Part shown: positions 8,415-15,634 of the stretch, piece after piece
How positions within the stretch are numbered: the stretch's first letter is position 1
Layout of the letters: each line of letters opens with the position of its first letter
Assembly: GCA_003554375.1 (NCBI GenBank)
Contig: PWGF01000233.1
Span: 1 to 37,053, forward strand
DNA length: 37,053 nt
Direction of reading: 5' to 3'
Origin: Spirochaetaceae bacterium
Lineage (GTDB): Bacteria; Spirochaetota; Spirochaetia; DSM-27196; SKKC01
Translations under genes and position numbers: made by a program
The notes under the pieces: model-generated
The model's database searches: none
Told to the model about the DNA's origin: nothing
Seen by the model: only the letters and a program-made list of their open reading frames with translations

Positions 8415-10193
8415 CTAGCTCTCGGCGGGCGTGACCCGGATTGCCGCGGCTACGGAACGCTGAAGAGCAACCTGACGCTCACCTACGGAGCACACGATCG
8501 GACCGCCCCATGGCTGCGCGGCTACGACCGTACACGGTTTTCCCGGCCGGAACCCAAGGGCTGCAAGCTGCGGGAGGTCAGGAGCATCTGCGATGGTTCC
8601 GCGTTGTTTTGGAGCAAGGTCGCAGAGGGCGCAGGCGAGCCCCCCTTCGCCGGCGCGGGGGCAGGGCTCGGAGGGCGGAGAGGCTTTGCGGCCTGCCCCG
8701 TCTGCATGCGCCGGTACTTCCGGGTTGCCTGAGTGCCGGCTGCCGGGGCGGGCCGGATTCAGCGAGCGAGCACCGTCTTTTGTTACCATCACGAGCTCCT
8801 TTCCTGCCGGCAGTTTCCGGCTCCTGCCGGGATCGAGAATCCCGAGATTGGCGGGTGTTAACCGCTCGTAGACACGCGACAACTCCCCTCTTGGGTTCCG
8901 ATACAGTATACGTGTTCCGGGTTCCGCTGCCGCCACGATGTGACGAAGCACTGCCGCCTTTGGAACGACGTGGAGCGCAACTATCACCGCAGCGAATCCG
9001 ACGCACGGGAAGCGCAGGGCATCACGGCAGATTATCCGCACGACCCCGCGTACGGAACGCCTCCGAACGACCTTGCGGGCTCGCCGGGCAGCGGCGCGAT
9101 CTCGTTCGAGGACGGTAACATAGCATCCTCCTGCGGCAAGCGCAATCGCAGTCGCAGGAAACGGGCCTCCCCCGACCATCAACACGTGATCTCCCGGCCG
9201 GACCCGCGCGGCGGATCGTTCCCGGTCGATCAGCGTCGCGTATGCCGTGCGGGCATAGAGCGCCCCCATCCACGGAATAGCCGCAGCCAAATGTTCCAGA
9301 GCGCCAACTCCGCGACAGACAAGGCGAGGTAGACGGGTTCGTTCAAAGCGGAAGTACCCCATTAGTGAACGTCCAACATGCCTCGTGGGCGTGTAAGCTC
9401 TGAGCGCAGGCGCGTGCCCGGATCTGTTGCGCTTTGCGGAGCCGACGTAAGCGTCGGCATTAAGGCCGGAGCTCGGGGTAAAACCGGCCCGACTCCCCGC
9501 AGCCTGAGATCGGCGGGCCTGAGATCGGCGGGCGTGACTATGGTGGGTCTGAGAATGGTCGGTCCGCCGAGAATGATTGGCCTGCTCGGTCGCGGTCGTA
9601 CCGGCCAGATGCAGCTCCGAGCGGTCGAACGTCGGCATCAGGTGGCGAACCGAGCGGCAGGGCGTATTGCGCTCCTCGAAGCGGCCGTACTCAGCTTCCA
9701 GGCTCCGCCGCGGCAGGCGAAACACCATTCGCCCTCCGACCCCATCGGCACCGTCCCCATCGGCATGCCCGGCCTGGACGCCCTTTACGAGAGAACGAGC
9801 TACGTTTCGTCGGATTGCGTCTTTCGGCTTTGCCTGGAGTGCAATCAGGGCGGCGTCCGCTGTAGGGAGATCGTCGGCTGCCGCATCCGCGCGTATTACC
9901 GTGAGCTGGTCCTGGAGCCCAAGGCGAATGATCAGCTCCCGCGCGTGTGTAACCGCTTCCGGATCCCGATCGATTGCAACCACCTGCACGCGAGCCATCT
10001 GTGCGCAGAGAATGGCGCTGAAGGGTACGGAGCCGCACCCCACGTTCAGGAGCCTGGTTCCGGGAACAAGCGCGAGGAGCCGGAGCTCCCGCCTGACGAG
10101 ACGCCGGTACGGCGCCGCGTAGAGCGCAAAGCCATACCGGCTTGTAGCAATTCGACGTTCCATTCTGCCAACCGCGTTGCAGATCACACCCAT
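8415..10193 (-). CDS. Tandem nicotianamine synthase-like SAM-binding domains fused to a FeoA domain
   Basis: One uninterrupted frame of 592 residues from the ATG at 10193, which has AAAGGA 7 nt upstream. Domain 1 (about 11-195) is Rossmann-like with motif I LNVGCGSVPFSAI (49-61) and acidic D75. Domain 2 (about 280-470) repeats the plan, with LMVGGGPFPATAI (338-350) and E363. The GGGPFP loop resembles the GSGPLP loop of nicotianamine synthases and related class I SAM enzymes. The C-terminal part (about 520-592) is a FeoA/SH3-like domain with LAPKQRGTIAD, LGFRPGKPCTVV and GGPIVCSV. A His/Ser/Arg-rich linker (about 198-275) joins the two Rossmann domains and a second low-complexity linker precedes FeoA. 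The open frame continues upstream to 10799, but that part overlaps another gene and looks non-coding. The FeoA domain should act on FeoB, encoded 3 nt downstream. The SAM-domain role is unknown: metallophore synthesis and sensing are both possible. Confidence 0.75.
   Translation of the reverse strand: MGVICNAVGRMERRIATSRYGFALYAAPYRRLVRRELRLLALVPGTRLLNVGCGSVPFSAILCAQMARVQVVAIDRDPEAVTHARELIIRLGLQDQLTVIRADAAADDLPTADAALIALQAKPKDAIRRNVARSLVKGVQAGHADGDGADGVGGRMVFRLPRRSLEAEYGRFEERNTPCRSVRHLMPTFDRSELHLAGTTATEQANHSRRTDHSQTHHSHARRSQARRSQAAGSRAGFTPSSGLNADAYVGSAKRNRSGHAPALRAYTPTRHVGRSLMGYFRFERTRLPRLVCRGVGALEHLAAAIPWMGALYARTAYATLIDRERSAARVRPGDHVLMVGGGPFPATAIALAAGGCYVTVLERDRAAARRARKVVRRRSVRGVVRIICRDALRFPCVGFAAVIVALHVVPKAAVLRHIVAAAEPGTRILYRNPRGELSRVYERLTPANLGILDPGRSRKLPAGKELVMVTKDGARSLNPARPGSRHSGNPEVPAHADGAGRKASPPSEPCPRAGEGGLACALCDLAPKQRGTIADAPDLPQLAALGFRPGKPCTVVAAQPWGGPIVCSVGERQVALQRSVAAAIRVTPAES
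9503..9562 (-). repeat. 15-nt degenerate tandem repeats encoding a His/Ser/Arg-rich linker
   Basis: CCTGAGATCGGCGGG occurs twice exactly (9503-9517 and 9518-9532). Two more diverged 15-nt copies follow to 9562. Read in frame on the minus strand they encode the linker between the two Rossmann domains, including TDHSQTHHSHARRSQARRSQ. The unit is a multiple of three, so the frame is kept. Confidence 0.75.
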
Positions 10194-10720
10194 CCAATCG
10201 TCCTTTCTCGTTCGTTGTAGCTCTTCCGGCTCGGCCCTTCGGGCGAGCGGCCTGTCCCGTCGGGCGAGCGGCCCGGCCCTTCGGACGCGAGGCGGCGCGG
10301 GAGCAGGATCGAAGCATGCGAAACGGCCGCGCGTGCCGGCACAGGACAGTTGCCCGGCGAACCTCTGCGGGCTCGATTCCGCCCTCTCGGCAAGCCGTCT
10401 GCGCTGCAGTACTCCGCAAGCGGGCAAGAGCGACTTGCAGGGCACTTCTCGCCTGCGACCTCCTTGTTTGCCGGAGCGCCAATCTTTGCCGGGGCGCCAA
10501 CGCTCGTACATTGAGGAGAGTCGAGAAGCCGTAGACCCGCAGGCCCGTGATGGAGAAACGCGAACGCAGCCGCCGCAGCCTTCCAGAATGCGTAGACGAG
10601 CGCGCCGGCAACGCGCGCGCATCCCCATACCACGCGGAGACCTCGCCGAGTGTGTTGTGCGCTCGGCGTCACGGAAGCCGAGATTGCGCTGGGACGCTGG
10701 GCAAGGCCCGCGAAACTCAC
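10184..10720 (-). CDS. Small Cys-containing protein upstream of the FeoA fusion, function unknown
   Basis: Putative 178-residue protein. The GTG at 10720 is preceded by AGAAGGAG with a 6-nt spacer, the best ribosome site in this region. Its stop at 10184-10186 lies 10 nt inside the next gene (fusion ATG at 10193), an arrangement typical of translational coupling. Residues 34-57 form a hydrophobic, Ala-rich helix (GALVYAFWKAAAAAFAFL) that may enter the membrane. Cys93, Cys99 and Cys105 are spaced C-x5-C-x5-C, with further Cys at 71 and 125. The C-terminus is Pro/Gly/Arg-rich with a short repeat (GRSPDGTGRSPEG). I recognise no family. A role as a small Feo accessory, by analogy with FeoC or the FeoB-associated Cys-rich proteins, is inference. 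Two other frames are also open here, so coding is not certain. Confidence 0.45.
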   Translation of the reverse strand: MSFAGLAQRPSAISASVTPSAQHTRRGLRVVWGCARVAGALVYAFWKAAAAAFAFLHHGPAGLRLLDSPQCTSVGAPAKIGAPANKEVAGEKCPASRSCPLAEYCSADGLPRGRNRARRGSPGNCPVPARAAVSHASILLPRRLASEGPGRSPDGTGRSPEGPSRKSYNERERTIGWV

Positions 10721-10820
10721 CGCTTTCTCCTTCTCGAGTAACCCAAGTGGCACCGAGACCCCTCGAAAGCCGGCGTTCCCGAGGAGTTTCGTGGAGCACA
10801 CTAGGTTGGTCCCGCCCAAC

Positions 10821-10849
10821 TTTCTACTATATGGCGCATGGATTGTCAA
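10821..10849 (-). promoter_or_regulatory. Promoter of the feo operon
   Basis: On the minus strand TTGACA (10849-10844), a 17-nt spacer and TAGAAA (10826-10821) sit in an AT-rich island about 100 nt upstream of the GTG at 10720. The -35 is consensus and the -10 matches 4 of 6. The flanking ATCATCATTGACAAT is rich in NATNAT-like hexamers, but I cannot call a Fur or DtxR-type box with confidence. Confidence 0.5.
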
Positions 10850-10906
10850 TGATGATCTGTTGAGAACGATAAGTCAGTGTCCTTCCATTAAATAGCTCGA
10901 ATGGTA

Positions 10907-10935
10907 TTGATAGAAGGCGATACTCAAACGACAAT
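10907..10935 (+). promoter_or_regulatory. Possible promoter for the RNA ligase operon
   Basis: TTGATA (10907-10912), a 17-nt spacer and GACAAT (10930-10935) lie on the plus strand in the AT-rich divergent region between the feo operon and the RNA ligase genes. The leader would be about 130 nt. The stretch 10721-11075 otherwise holds no gene that I can see. Confidence 0.3.
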
Positions 10936-11075
10936 AGCGTTCTCTTCACTCCAAGGCATTCTTTGCGTTCAACGCGCTTGTTCGTCCCCCTCTTTAGCGA
11001 GCTTCGAACTTACGATACCATGCGGGGCGCTCCGAAGCACGCGTAGATTCCGAGGTGGTAGAGAGGCGGAGGCTC

Positions 11076-11822
11076 ATGGCGGAGACAATGGGTACAAAAG
11101 CAGCCTTGCCCGGCAGCAGAGGCCGGGTGGTCATTGATACCAGCATATTCGTGAATCCGGACTCGATGAAATACTTCGGCGAAGGCGTAGGCCCCGCCGT
11201 GGAACGGTTCCTCGAGATCTGCCGCGAGCTCGGGCTCGAGATATACGTACCGCTCTCGGTGTTTCGAGAGCTTGCGAGCTTCCTCCCGCCATATACGCTC
11301 AAAACACTGCGCAGCCGTGCCGTGGTACGTGAGCCGGACCTCTACCATACGCATGTTCCCGCGGTGACGTTTCACACCTTCGTGCGGGAGCTGCGCCACC
11401 GCGTGAACAAAGGGCTTCAGATCGCCGAGCAGGCAATTAAGAGCGCCAACAATCCGGAGAATATCCGGTGGGTCAGACAGCACTATCGTGAGGCGCTGCG
11501 GACCGGAATCGTGGACAGCGTGGAGGATCTGGAAGTCGTGCTGCTGGCGCGCGAGGTGGACGGGATCGTCCTTACTGCGGATCAGGGGATTGCGTCGATG
11601 GCGGGCTGTTTTGGGATCGAGGTTTTTGCCGCGGAGGAATTCCTCGACTATTCCGAAGACAGCCGGACGCAGCATGGCGGGCGCGTTGATGGCGGTTCCT
11701 CAGAGGACGGCGGTTCCTCAGAGGACGGGGGTGCCTCAGAGGGTGCCTGCGCCCCAGAGGACCGTGGCACCTTAGGGGGTGACGGCACCTTAGAAAGTGA
11801 CAGCGCGTCAGAGGATGAGTGA
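11076..11822 (+). CDS. RNA ligase partner protein (PIN-like nuclease fold)
   Basis: Member of the family known as RNA ligase partner, found beside Pab1020-type RNA ligases in archaea and some bacteria. About 248 residues. The ATG at 11076 is chosen because purine-rich GAGAGG and GGAGG lie just upstream; an in-frame GTG at 11055 is less likely. A PIN-type core runs from VVIDTSIFVNPD (Asp21) to DGIVLTADQGIASMA (Asp169), with DSVEDLEVVLLAR supplying further acidic residues, so metal-dependent RNA cleavage is plausible. Residues from about 200 are an acidic Gly/Ser/Glu/Asp repeat tail absent from the core family. The stop at 11820-11822 is 1 nt before the ligase ATG, indicating co-translation. 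Partner identity is based on the family motif and the adjacent ligase. Confidence 0.85.
   Translation: MAETMGTKAALPGSRGRVVIDTSIFVNPDSMKYFGEGVGPAVERFLEICRELGLEIYVPLSVFRELASFLPPYTLKTLRSRAVVREPDLYHTHVPAVTFHTFVRELRHRVNKGLQIAEQAIKSANNPENIRWVRQHYREALRTGIVDSVEDLEVVLLAREVDGIVLTADQGIASMAGCFGIEVFAAEEFLDYSEDSRTQHGGRVDGGSSEDGGSSEDGGASEGACAPEDRGTLGGDGTLESDSASEDE
11691..11814 (+). repeat. 18-nt tandem repeats encoding an acidic tail
   Basis: GGCGGTTCCTCAGAGGAC is present at 11691-11708 and exactly repeated at 11709-11726. Progressively diverged copies continue to about 11814. The unit preserves the frame and encodes GGSSED-type acidic repeats at the C-terminus of the RNA ligase partner. Confidence 0.85.
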
Positions 11823-11823
11823 G

Positions 11824-12909
11824 ATGGAGCACGATCGAGATCGCGACTTCGAGCAGTTCACATTCCAGGGGAAAGCGTATCGCCGGTACAAGAAGGACCG
11901 GGAATCGCCTCGGGGGACAATCGAGATCCTGGACCAGGAAGGAGCCGGAGAGCGCAGTATTCCGGGATTCCCCTCCATCAGGCGGGTATACCGTCTGAAG
12001 CAGGGAATCCGCCGCCTTTTCGGGAATAGCCCGTTTCATGCCGAAGAGAAGCTGGACGGGTACAATGTGCGGATATTCCTGCACGACGGGCGTCTTCCGG
12101 CAGCCTCGCGGGGCGGCTTCCTCTGCCCGTTCACCACGGAGTGGGCGGAAATCTGGGGCGAGGACTGTAATCTTCACCGGTTCTTCCGTGACTATCCGGA
12201 TCACGTACTGTGTGGCGAGGTTGTGGGCGATAACCCCTACAACCGGCAGCGGGATCCGGAGCTCTCCGCCGGGGCGCATTTCTTCGTCTTCGAGATTGCC
12301 GCCCCCGACGGACAGTTCCTTCGTCCCGCCGATCGCTACCGTCTCGTGGAGGAGTACGATCTTCCTGCGGTGCCGAACCTCGGCGAGTTCCACGTCCGCC
12401 GTATCGATGCGCTCTACGAGCTGCTCCGGGATCTGAACGAGCGCGGGCGGGAGGGTGTGGTGCTCAAAGATCGCCGTGGGAAACGTCGCCTGAAGTTCGT
12501 CACCCCGACGAGCGACTTGCAGGATATCCGGGATGCTCTGGCGATCGGCTTCGATATGGCGAGCGGATACTTCTTCAACAGATATATGCGTGCGGTCATA
12601 TTCGTTCGCGAGCTGGGGTTGGACGAGGCGGAGTACGCACGCCACATCGGTCAGGCTTTCCTCGACGGTGTCCCGGGTTCCCACGAGTTCTCCGAAGCAA
12701 GCGAGCAGTATCGCATCTACGTGCGTGAGAGGCGCACCTGGGAGGCCCTGTACGAGAGACTTCAGTCGCACGTTCTTCTCAAGGAGGACAACGTCGTACC
12801 GGGCAGTGCTTTCGGACGCGACATGCTTCGGGTTGACTTCCGGCGCGTCTTCCAGCGCAGCTCACACCGTTACCGGCTCATGCTCGGCGGATACCTTCAT
12901 GCCGATTGA
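11824..12909 (+). CDS. ATP-dependent RNA ligase, Pab1020/Rnl3 type
   Basis: Joins RNA ends by a covalent ligase-AMP intermediate; characterised archaeal homologues are homodimeric and circularise RNA. Nucleotidyltransferase motifs are clear: motif I EEKLDGYN (Lys76 is the predicted AMP site), motif IIIa-like FFVFEIA, motif IV EGVVLKD and motif V RLKFVTP. The C-terminal third is the helical dimerisation region of this family (IGFDMASGYFFNRYMRA and beyond). The ATG at 11824 has AGAGG 9 nt upstream and starts 1 nt after the partner gene stop; upstream GTG 11797 and ATG 11815 are alternatives. About 361 residues, normal for the family. Paired with the PIN-like partner it may form a cut-and-join RNA repair or circularisation module; the RNA substrate is unknown. 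Confidence 0.92.
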   Translation: MEHDRDRDFEQFTFQGKAYRRYKKDRESPRGTIEILDQEGAGERSIPGFPSIRRVYRLKQGIRRLFGNSPFHAEEKLDGYNVRIFLHDGRLPAASRGGFLCPFTTEWAEIWGEDCNLHRFFRDYPDHVLCGEVVGDNPYNRQRDPELSAGAHFFVFEIAAPDGQFLRPADRYRLVEEYDLPAVPNLGEFHVRRIDALYELLRDLNERGREGVVLKDRRGKRRLKFVTPTSDLQDIRDALAIGFDMASGYFFNRYMRAVIFVRELGLDEAEYARHIGQAFLDGVPGSHEFSEASEQYRIYVRERRTWEALYERLQSHVLLKEDNVVPGSAFGRDMLRVDFRRVFQRSSHRYRLMLGGYLHAD

Positions 12910-13080
12910 GGCCCGCGGTCGGCGCGGGTGGGCAGCTGCGAAAGCTTCCGAGGTTGTCTTCGCGGCTCCTGCCCCGGTTCGCGCCCGCGGCCCCGCACGC
13001 GGGGCAACCAGCAGAGCTCGCTTCTCGAACTCGAGCCTCCCGACCGTTTCCCCACACGCGGAACCGAGCTTCCGCTTGCG

Positions 13081-13108
13081 TGCACATGAGACCATCTCGG
13101 GGTACAAT
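13081..13108 (+). promoter_or_regulatory. Possible leaderless promoter of the glycerophosphodiesterase gene
   Basis: TGCACA (13081-13086), a 16-nt spacer and TACAAT (13103-13108), a 5-of-6 match to the -10 consensus. Only 7 nt separate TACAAT from the ATG at 13116, and there is no Shine-Dalgarno sequence. Confidence 0.4.
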
Positions 13109-13115
13109 CGTCGCC

Positions 13116-14174
13116 ATGAAGCGCTGTGTGAAGGTCTTGTCGGCCGTCATTCTGGGCCTTGTTGTGCTCGGAGCCATTGCGTGCGGAACTTCGCGGTTCC
13201 TTTCGCCTCCGAATGCTGGGCGTGAGCTGGCCCGGGTGTGGGAGGTTCCTCATCCGGCGGTGGTTGCCCACCGGGGCGCTTCGTGGCTTGCGCCGGAATC
13301 AACTGCGCCGGCCTATGAGTTGGCGCGAGATCTGGGTGCGGACTATCTAGAGGCGGATCTTCAGCGTACCCGTGACAGGGTCGTCGTGGCTTTTCACGAC
13401 GAGACGCTCGAGCGCACGACCAACGTGGAGGAGGTCTTCCCCGACCGTTCAACGGATCGAATCGAGACGTTTACCTACGGCGAGCTCATGGAGCTCGATC
13501 ACGGAAGCTGGTTTAACCAGGCATACCCTGAGCGCGCTCGCGATGCTTACGAGGGCCTGGGCGTCGTGACGCTTCGGGAGCTCATTGAAATTGCGGAGGC
13601 GGGACCGAACAACCCCGGCCTCTACCTTGAGACGAAGTCCGCTCAGAACCATCCGGGGATCGAGGAGGACGTCCTCGCGGTACTCGAGGACTTGTGCTGG
13701 TATCCGGAGGGGCCGGAGCTCGCCGGCCCGGACGTCACGGCAAACGCGGCGGTCGGGGCGCCGACGATCGATGTGGCCGCCGGCCGGAGCGGGATCATCT
13801 TCCAGTCATTTCACACCGGTAGCCTCGAGCAGCTTATCGAGCTGGCGCCGGAGATCCCAGCGGTCTATCTCATCAGCGCTGCGATGGCGGAGGAGAACGG
13901 TTTTCGCCGACATGTGAAGACCGCGACCGAGATGGGAGCTCTCGGGGTCGGGCCAGGTGGCCGGCTCGGGCTCCCGTGGAATACGGGGCACGCCCACCGG
14001 GAAGGGCTTTTGGTTCACAACTACACGATAAACCAGCCGTGGCAGATGCGGCTTCTGCGGAGCTTTGGTGCGGACGGAATCTTCACGGACCGGCCGGCGG
14101 TGGCGCTGGAGGTATTCGATCGCGCCGAAGAGATCGACGTCGATGCTATTCTGGATCGGTTGGAGCTAAAATGA
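13116..14174 (+). CDS. glpQ: Glycerophosphodiester phosphodiesterase, predicted lipoprotein
   Basis: Hydrolyses glycerophosphodiesters (deacylated phospholipids) to glycerol 3-phosphate and an alcohol. The start at 13116 gives a basic n-region, a hydrophobic segment and a lipobox-like LGAIAC with Cys23, so it is probably anchored in the periplasm or at the surface; GlpQ of other spirochaetes is also an exported lipoprotein. Catalytic and metal residues of the GDPD TIM barrel are visible: AHRGAS (His52, Arg53), EADL (Glu79, Asp81), FHDETLERT (His94, Asp95) and YLETKS. The C-terminus has DGIFTDRP, the usual closing motif. At 352 residues it matches GlpQ rather than the short cytosolic UgpQ. The open frame extends back to 12906 without support. 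The gene ends 18 nt before the aldo/keto reductase. Confidence 0.88.
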   Translation: MKRCVKVLSAVILGLVVLGAIACGTSRFLSPPNAGRELARVWEVPHPAVVAHRGASWLAPESTAPAYELARDLGADYLEADLQRTRDRVVVAFHDETLERTTNVEEVFPDRSTDRIETFTYGELMELDHGSWFNQAYPERARDAYEGLGVVTLRELIEIAEAGPNNPGLYLETKSAQNHPGIEEDVLAVLEDLCWYPEGPELAGPDVTANAAVGAPTIDVAAGRSGIIFQSFHTGSLEQLIELAPEIPAVYLISAAMAEENGFRRHVKTATEMGALGVGPGGRLGLPWNTGHAHREGLLVHNYTINQPWQMRLLRSFGADGIFTDRPAVALEVFDRAEEIDVDAILDRLELK

Positions 14175-14192
14175 CCCCAAGGGAGGAAGGCT

Positions 14193-15227
14193 ATGACGTA
14201 CGTACCGGATTCGGAGCGATATAGCAGTATGGCATACCGGCGATGCGGTCGCAGCGGCCTTCAGCTGCCGGGCGTATCGCTTGGTCTTTGGCACAATTTC
14301 GGTGACGAGACGAGCCTGAGCAACGCGCGGGCGATGGTCCATAAGGCGTTCGATCTGGGGATCACCCATTTCGATCTTGCCAATAACTATGGCCCTCCCG
14401 CGGGCTCGGCGGAGTACAACTTTGGGCGCATCCTCCGGGAAGATCTTGCCGGGTACCGCGATGAGCTCGTTATCTCCACCAAGGCAGGGTACTACATGTG
14501 GCCGGGGCCCTACGGAGAATGGGGGTCTCGGAAGTACCTTCTGGCCAGCCTCGATCAGAGTCTCCTGCGGATGGGCCTTGACTACGTGGACATTTTCTAT
14601 TCCCACCGGTTCGATCCGAGCACGCCGCTCGAGGAGACGATGGGAGCTTTGGCAAGCGCGGTGAAGCAGGGTAAGGCGCTGTATGTGGGCATCTCCTCGT
14701 ATTCGGCGCGAAAGACGGCGGAGGCCGCGGAGATACTCCAGGACATGGGGGTCAAGCTCCTGATCCATCAGCCTTCCTACTCGATGTTGAATCGCTGGGT
14801 GGAGGAGGGGCTTCTGGACGAGCTCGAGCAGCGCGGGATCGGCGCCATTGCGTTCTCTCCGTTGGCTCAAGGGCTTCTGACCGGGAAGTACTTGGACGGC
14901 GTCCCGGAGGATTCGCGGGCCGTAACCGCTCCCGGCACTTTTCAGCGCGAGCGCTATCTCTCACCGGAGAATATCGAACGGATCCGCGCTCTGAATCGGG
15001 TAGCTCAGGAGCGCGGGCAGTCTCTGACACAGATGGCCCTGGCGTGGGTACTGCGAGATCGACGCATTACGTCCGTCCTGATTGGGGCGAGCCGCCCCGA
15101 GCAGATCGAGGAAAACGTAGGAGCTCTGGCCAACCTCGAGTTCTCGGAGCACGAGTTGGCGGAGATCGACCGCCACGCCCAAGAGGGGGATATCAACCTC
15201 TGGGCGTCTTCGAGCGAAGCCGGATGA
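14193..15227 (+). CDS. Aldo/keto reductase, YghZ (AKR14) type
   Basis: NADPH-dependent reductase of the AKR superfamily, 344 residues. It resembles E. coli YghZ/Gpr, which reduces L-glyceraldehyde 3-phosphate and methylglyoxal; that substrate is an inference from similarity. The catalytic tetrad is present: Asp61 (FDLANNYGP), Tyr66, Lys97 (ISTKAGY) and His138 (YSHRFD). YghZ-like signatures include NNYGPPAGSAE, GPYGEWGSRKY and FSPLAQGLLTGKYL, and the cofactor end has VLIGASRPEQIEEN. GGGAGGAAGG precedes the ATG. It follows the glycerophosphodiesterase after 18 nt, so the two are probably co-transcribed, which would link glycerol phosphate release with triose detoxification or reduction. Confidence 0.88.
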   Translation: MTYVPDSERYSSMAYRRCGRSGLQLPGVSLGLWHNFGDETSLSNARAMVHKAFDLGITHFDLANNYGPPAGSAEYNFGRILREDLAGYRDELVISTKAGYYMWPGPYGEWGSRKYLLASLDQSLLRMGLDYVDIFYSHRFDPSTPLEETMGALASAVKQGKALYVGISSYSARKTAEAAEILQDMGVKLLIHQPSYSMLNRWVEEGLLDELEQRGIGAIAFSPLAQGLLTGKYLDGVPEDSRAVTAPGTFQRERYLSPENIERIRALNRVAQERGQSLTQMALAWVLRDRRITSVLIGASRPEQIEENVGALANLEFSEHELAEIDRHAQEGDINLWASSSEAG

Positions 15228-15382
15228 TCTCGGAGGCCGGGCGCCGAACGCCGAAGCCGCTCCAGACGAACCAAGGTTACGGATAGACGGCAAGACTCCG
15301 ACGCGCCGGCGATCCGGAAGGTCGCGAAGCGAGTCCCGCGGGCGCTGTCCCCACGAGGAGATAGAAGAAGGGAGGCGAGAAT

Positions 15383-15391
15383 TGATATACT
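15383..15391 (+). promoter_or_regulatory. Extended -10 promoter of the toxin-antitoxin operon
   Basis: TGATATACT (15383-15391) is an extended -10 element (TGnTATACT) with no matching -35. ATTG (15381-15384) and CAAT (15393-15396) form a small inverted repeat across it, a possible autoregulatory operator. The antitoxin ATG follows 18 nt later behind GGAGGG. Confidence 0.45.
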
Positions 15392-15409
15392 ACAATCGGA
15401 GGGCCTCGA

Positions 15410-15634
15410 ATGAGTGTGAGTATCAATCTTGACTTTGAACAGCTGAAATCGCTCGTGGACCAGCTCTCGAGCGAAGAGGCCGCTGAGCTCGCCGAGTATT
15501 TGCAACGAAAGGCGGCGTTGGATCGTCTTGAGCGCTTTCAGGAAGAGCACAAGGATATCTCGCTGACCGAAGAGGAGATCGCCGAGGAAGTCGAAGCCGT
15601 GCGCCGCGAACGCTACGAAGGCCAACGGCACTAA
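15410..15634 (+). CDS. Putative antitoxin of a PIN-domain toxin-antitoxin pair
   Basis: A 74-residue, highly charged helical protein directly upstream of a PIN toxin. GGAGGG (15398-15403) lies 6 nt before the ATG. The first segment (SINLDFEQLKSLVDQLSSEEAAELAEYL) looks like a helical oligomerisation module. The second half (LTEEEIAEEVEAVRRERYEG) is an acidic-then-basic helix of the kind that wraps the toxin. No HTH or ribbon-helix-helix is evident. Its TAA ends at the base before the toxin ATG, so expression is coupled. Function is assigned from size, charge and position, not from a recognised family. Confidence 0.75.
   Translation: MSVSINLDFEQLKSLVDQLSSEEAAELAEYLQRKAALDRLERFQEEHKDISLTEEEIAEEVEAVRRERYEGQRH

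Noticed and set aside
9500..9565. Tandem 15-nt repeats as a CRISPR-like array
   Set aside because: The units are contiguous without spacers and keep a reading frame; they are coding microsatellite repeats.
9378..10220. A 280-codon plus-strand frame opposite the fusion gene
   Set aside because: Shadow of the minus-strand SAM-domain gene; no motif and no plausible start context.
10194..10799. N-terminal extension of the methyltransferase-FeoA frame back to 10799
   Set aside because: It overlaps another frame with a better ribosome site, has Arg/Ser/Gly-rich non-protein-like composition, and AAAGGA directly precedes the ATG at 10193.
11572..12771. A 399-codon minus-strand frame
   Set aside because: Antisense to the RNA ligase and partner genes, whose catalytic motifs are unmistakable.
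12906..13115. Upstream extension of the glycerophosphodiesterase frame
   Set aside because: Low-quality Arg/Pro/Ala sequence before a clear lipoprotein signal peptide starting at 13116.
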